Made by a program: the position numbers and the translations under genes. Positions 39,515-40,096 of a stretch of DNA of 40,096 nucleotides are shown piece by piece. This stretch comes from Amycolatopsis sp. CA-128772. Its GTDB lineage: Bacteria > Actinomycetota > Actinomycetes > Mycobacteriales > Pseudonocardiaceae. Position 1 is the first letter of the stretch; the number at the start of each line of letters is the position of its first letter. The stretch covers positions 1-40,096 of the forward strand of contig NZ_PPHG01000054.1 of NCBI RefSeq assembly GCF_002904295.1. Reading direction: 5' to 3'. The notes beneath the pieces were generated by a model. It saw nothing but the letters and a program-made list of their open reading frames with translations. It ran no database searches and was not told the DNA's origin.

Positions 39515-40096
39515 TTCTTGGTGAGGGTCACGTCCAGCTTGTTGCCGGGGCCGGAGGTGAGACCGGTGATCAGGCCGGTCAGGAAGCCGCAGCCGGTGAA
39601 CTGCGGGATGCCGTAGGTCGCGGTGAGCTTGCCGCCCTTGAGCGGGTCGAAGCCGGGCGCCGAGGCGAGCGGCACGTCCGCGGGCTCGACCGTGTGGCAG
39701 GACTTCGACGTCAGGATCGGGAAGCCGAACACCCGCACCTTGGTGAGCTGGACGTCCACCAGGGCGTTCGCCTTGACCGTGCCGGCGGTGAGCGTGCCGT
39801 TGATCGCACCGACCTGGGCGAGCTTCACCGTGGCCGACGCCGGGATGAAGCCGAGGACGCGGAAGTGCACATCGGACTTCGGCAGGGCGAGCTGGGCGCC
39901 GAACTTGCCGGAGGCGGCGTCGAGCTTCGCGTCCAGGGTGCCCGGGCCGAGGGGCAGCGTGGCGTGCAGCTGCTTGAGGACCGACTTGCCCTGCACCGAG
40001 TACTTGACCGCGATCCCGCCCGGCGGGGTGGTGGTCGTCGGCGTGGTCGGCTGGGTGGTCGGGGTCGTGGGCTCGGTCGTCGGGGTCGTCGGTTCC
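39511..40096 (-). CDS. DUF6801-like secreted protein with PTT linker, 5' end beyond the window
   Basis: The frame is open to the window edge: it enters as EPTTPTTEPTTPTTQPTT, then PPGGIAVKYSVQGKS and a C-terminal domain ending TYGIPQFTGCGFLTGLITGL...SGPGNKLDVTLTKK. Domain order, linker and the last residues parallel the protein at 15241-16470 (PPGGGIKYSFGITGQ...; ends DLNLTKK), so it is a paralog and an N-terminal domain plus signal peptide should lie upstream. No true start is visible; the GTG at 39996 is internal. The stop codon overlaps the next gene's GTG, making this at least the second-last known leader gene of the mce operon. Confidence 0.8.
   Translation of the reverse strand, partial: EPTTPTTEPTTPTTQPTTPTTTTPPGGIAVKYSVQGKSVLKQLHATLPLGPGTLDAKLDAASGKFGAQLALPKSDVHFRVLGFIPASATVKLAQVGAINGTLTAGTVKANALVDVQLTKVRVFGFPILTSKSCHTVEPADVPLASAPGFDPLKGGKLTATYGIPQFTGCGFLTGLITGLTSGPGNKLDVTLTKK

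Overview
The window is very GC-rich (above 70% by eye) apart from one AT-richer patch at about 5.83-7.66 kb. It carries densely packed operons with start/stop overlaps, a complete mce locus, a DyP peroxidase pair, an RsbU-type phosphatase cascade and an expansion of PucR/CdaR-type regulators. This points to a mycolic-acid-free actinomycete of the Pseudonocardiaceae. Amycolatopsis is my best guess, but that is inference from gene content and codon use, not a database result. No rRNA, tRNA or CRISPR array was seen.

Layout. (1) 2-5547, plus strand: the tail of a Thr/Pro-stalked membrane-anchored surface protein; an ArsR-SRPBCC fusion regulator with its own promoter and operator; then efeO-efeB (periplasmic iron/heme handling) and a secreted phosphoesterase, ending at a perfect 47-nt palindrome. 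(2) 5.83-8.1 kb: an AT-richer islet with an OLD-family ATPase/Toprim nuclease, a likely defence gene, preceded by a 37-codon overlapping ORF and flanked by gene debris. (3) 8130-12179, minus strand: a five-gene signalling operon, REC-PP2C phosphatase -> CHASE3/HAMP histidine kinase -> CheY-like regulator -> STAS anti-anti-sigma factor -> HATPase anti-sigma factor. (4) 12377-19998: a small membrane protein, a secreted DUF2252 protein, two secreted DUF6801-like proteins, a lipoprotein-lipase pair, a single-pass membrane protein and a GtrA-like protein. (5) 19981-27197: four paralogous PucR/CdaR-type regulators around an alpha/beta hydrolase, with repeat-rich spacers. (6) 27379-40096, minus strand: a continuous mce operon. 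Reading in the direction of transcription it runs: DUF6801-like secreted protein (cut by the window end), a second secreted protein, YrbEA, YrbEB, MceA-F, two Mce-associated membrane proteins, a shortened fatty-acyl-AMP-ligase-like protein and a shortened ketoreductase-like protein.

How it fits together. Much of the region looks concerned with envelope lipids: lipase, hydrolase, phosphoesterase, and the Mce importer with its secreted accessories. The least ordinary feature is the mce operon. It opens with secreted proteins sharing a C-terminal Cys-Gly ... Gly-Asn signature with two other proteins at 14-16.5 kb, and it closes with two enzyme-like proteins whose catalytic motifs are deleted or compressed. 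The convergent or 3'-end gaps at 5.55, 18.6, 22.6 and 27.2 kb carry palindromes or tandem repeats, apparently a genome-wide style of gene-end punctuation.
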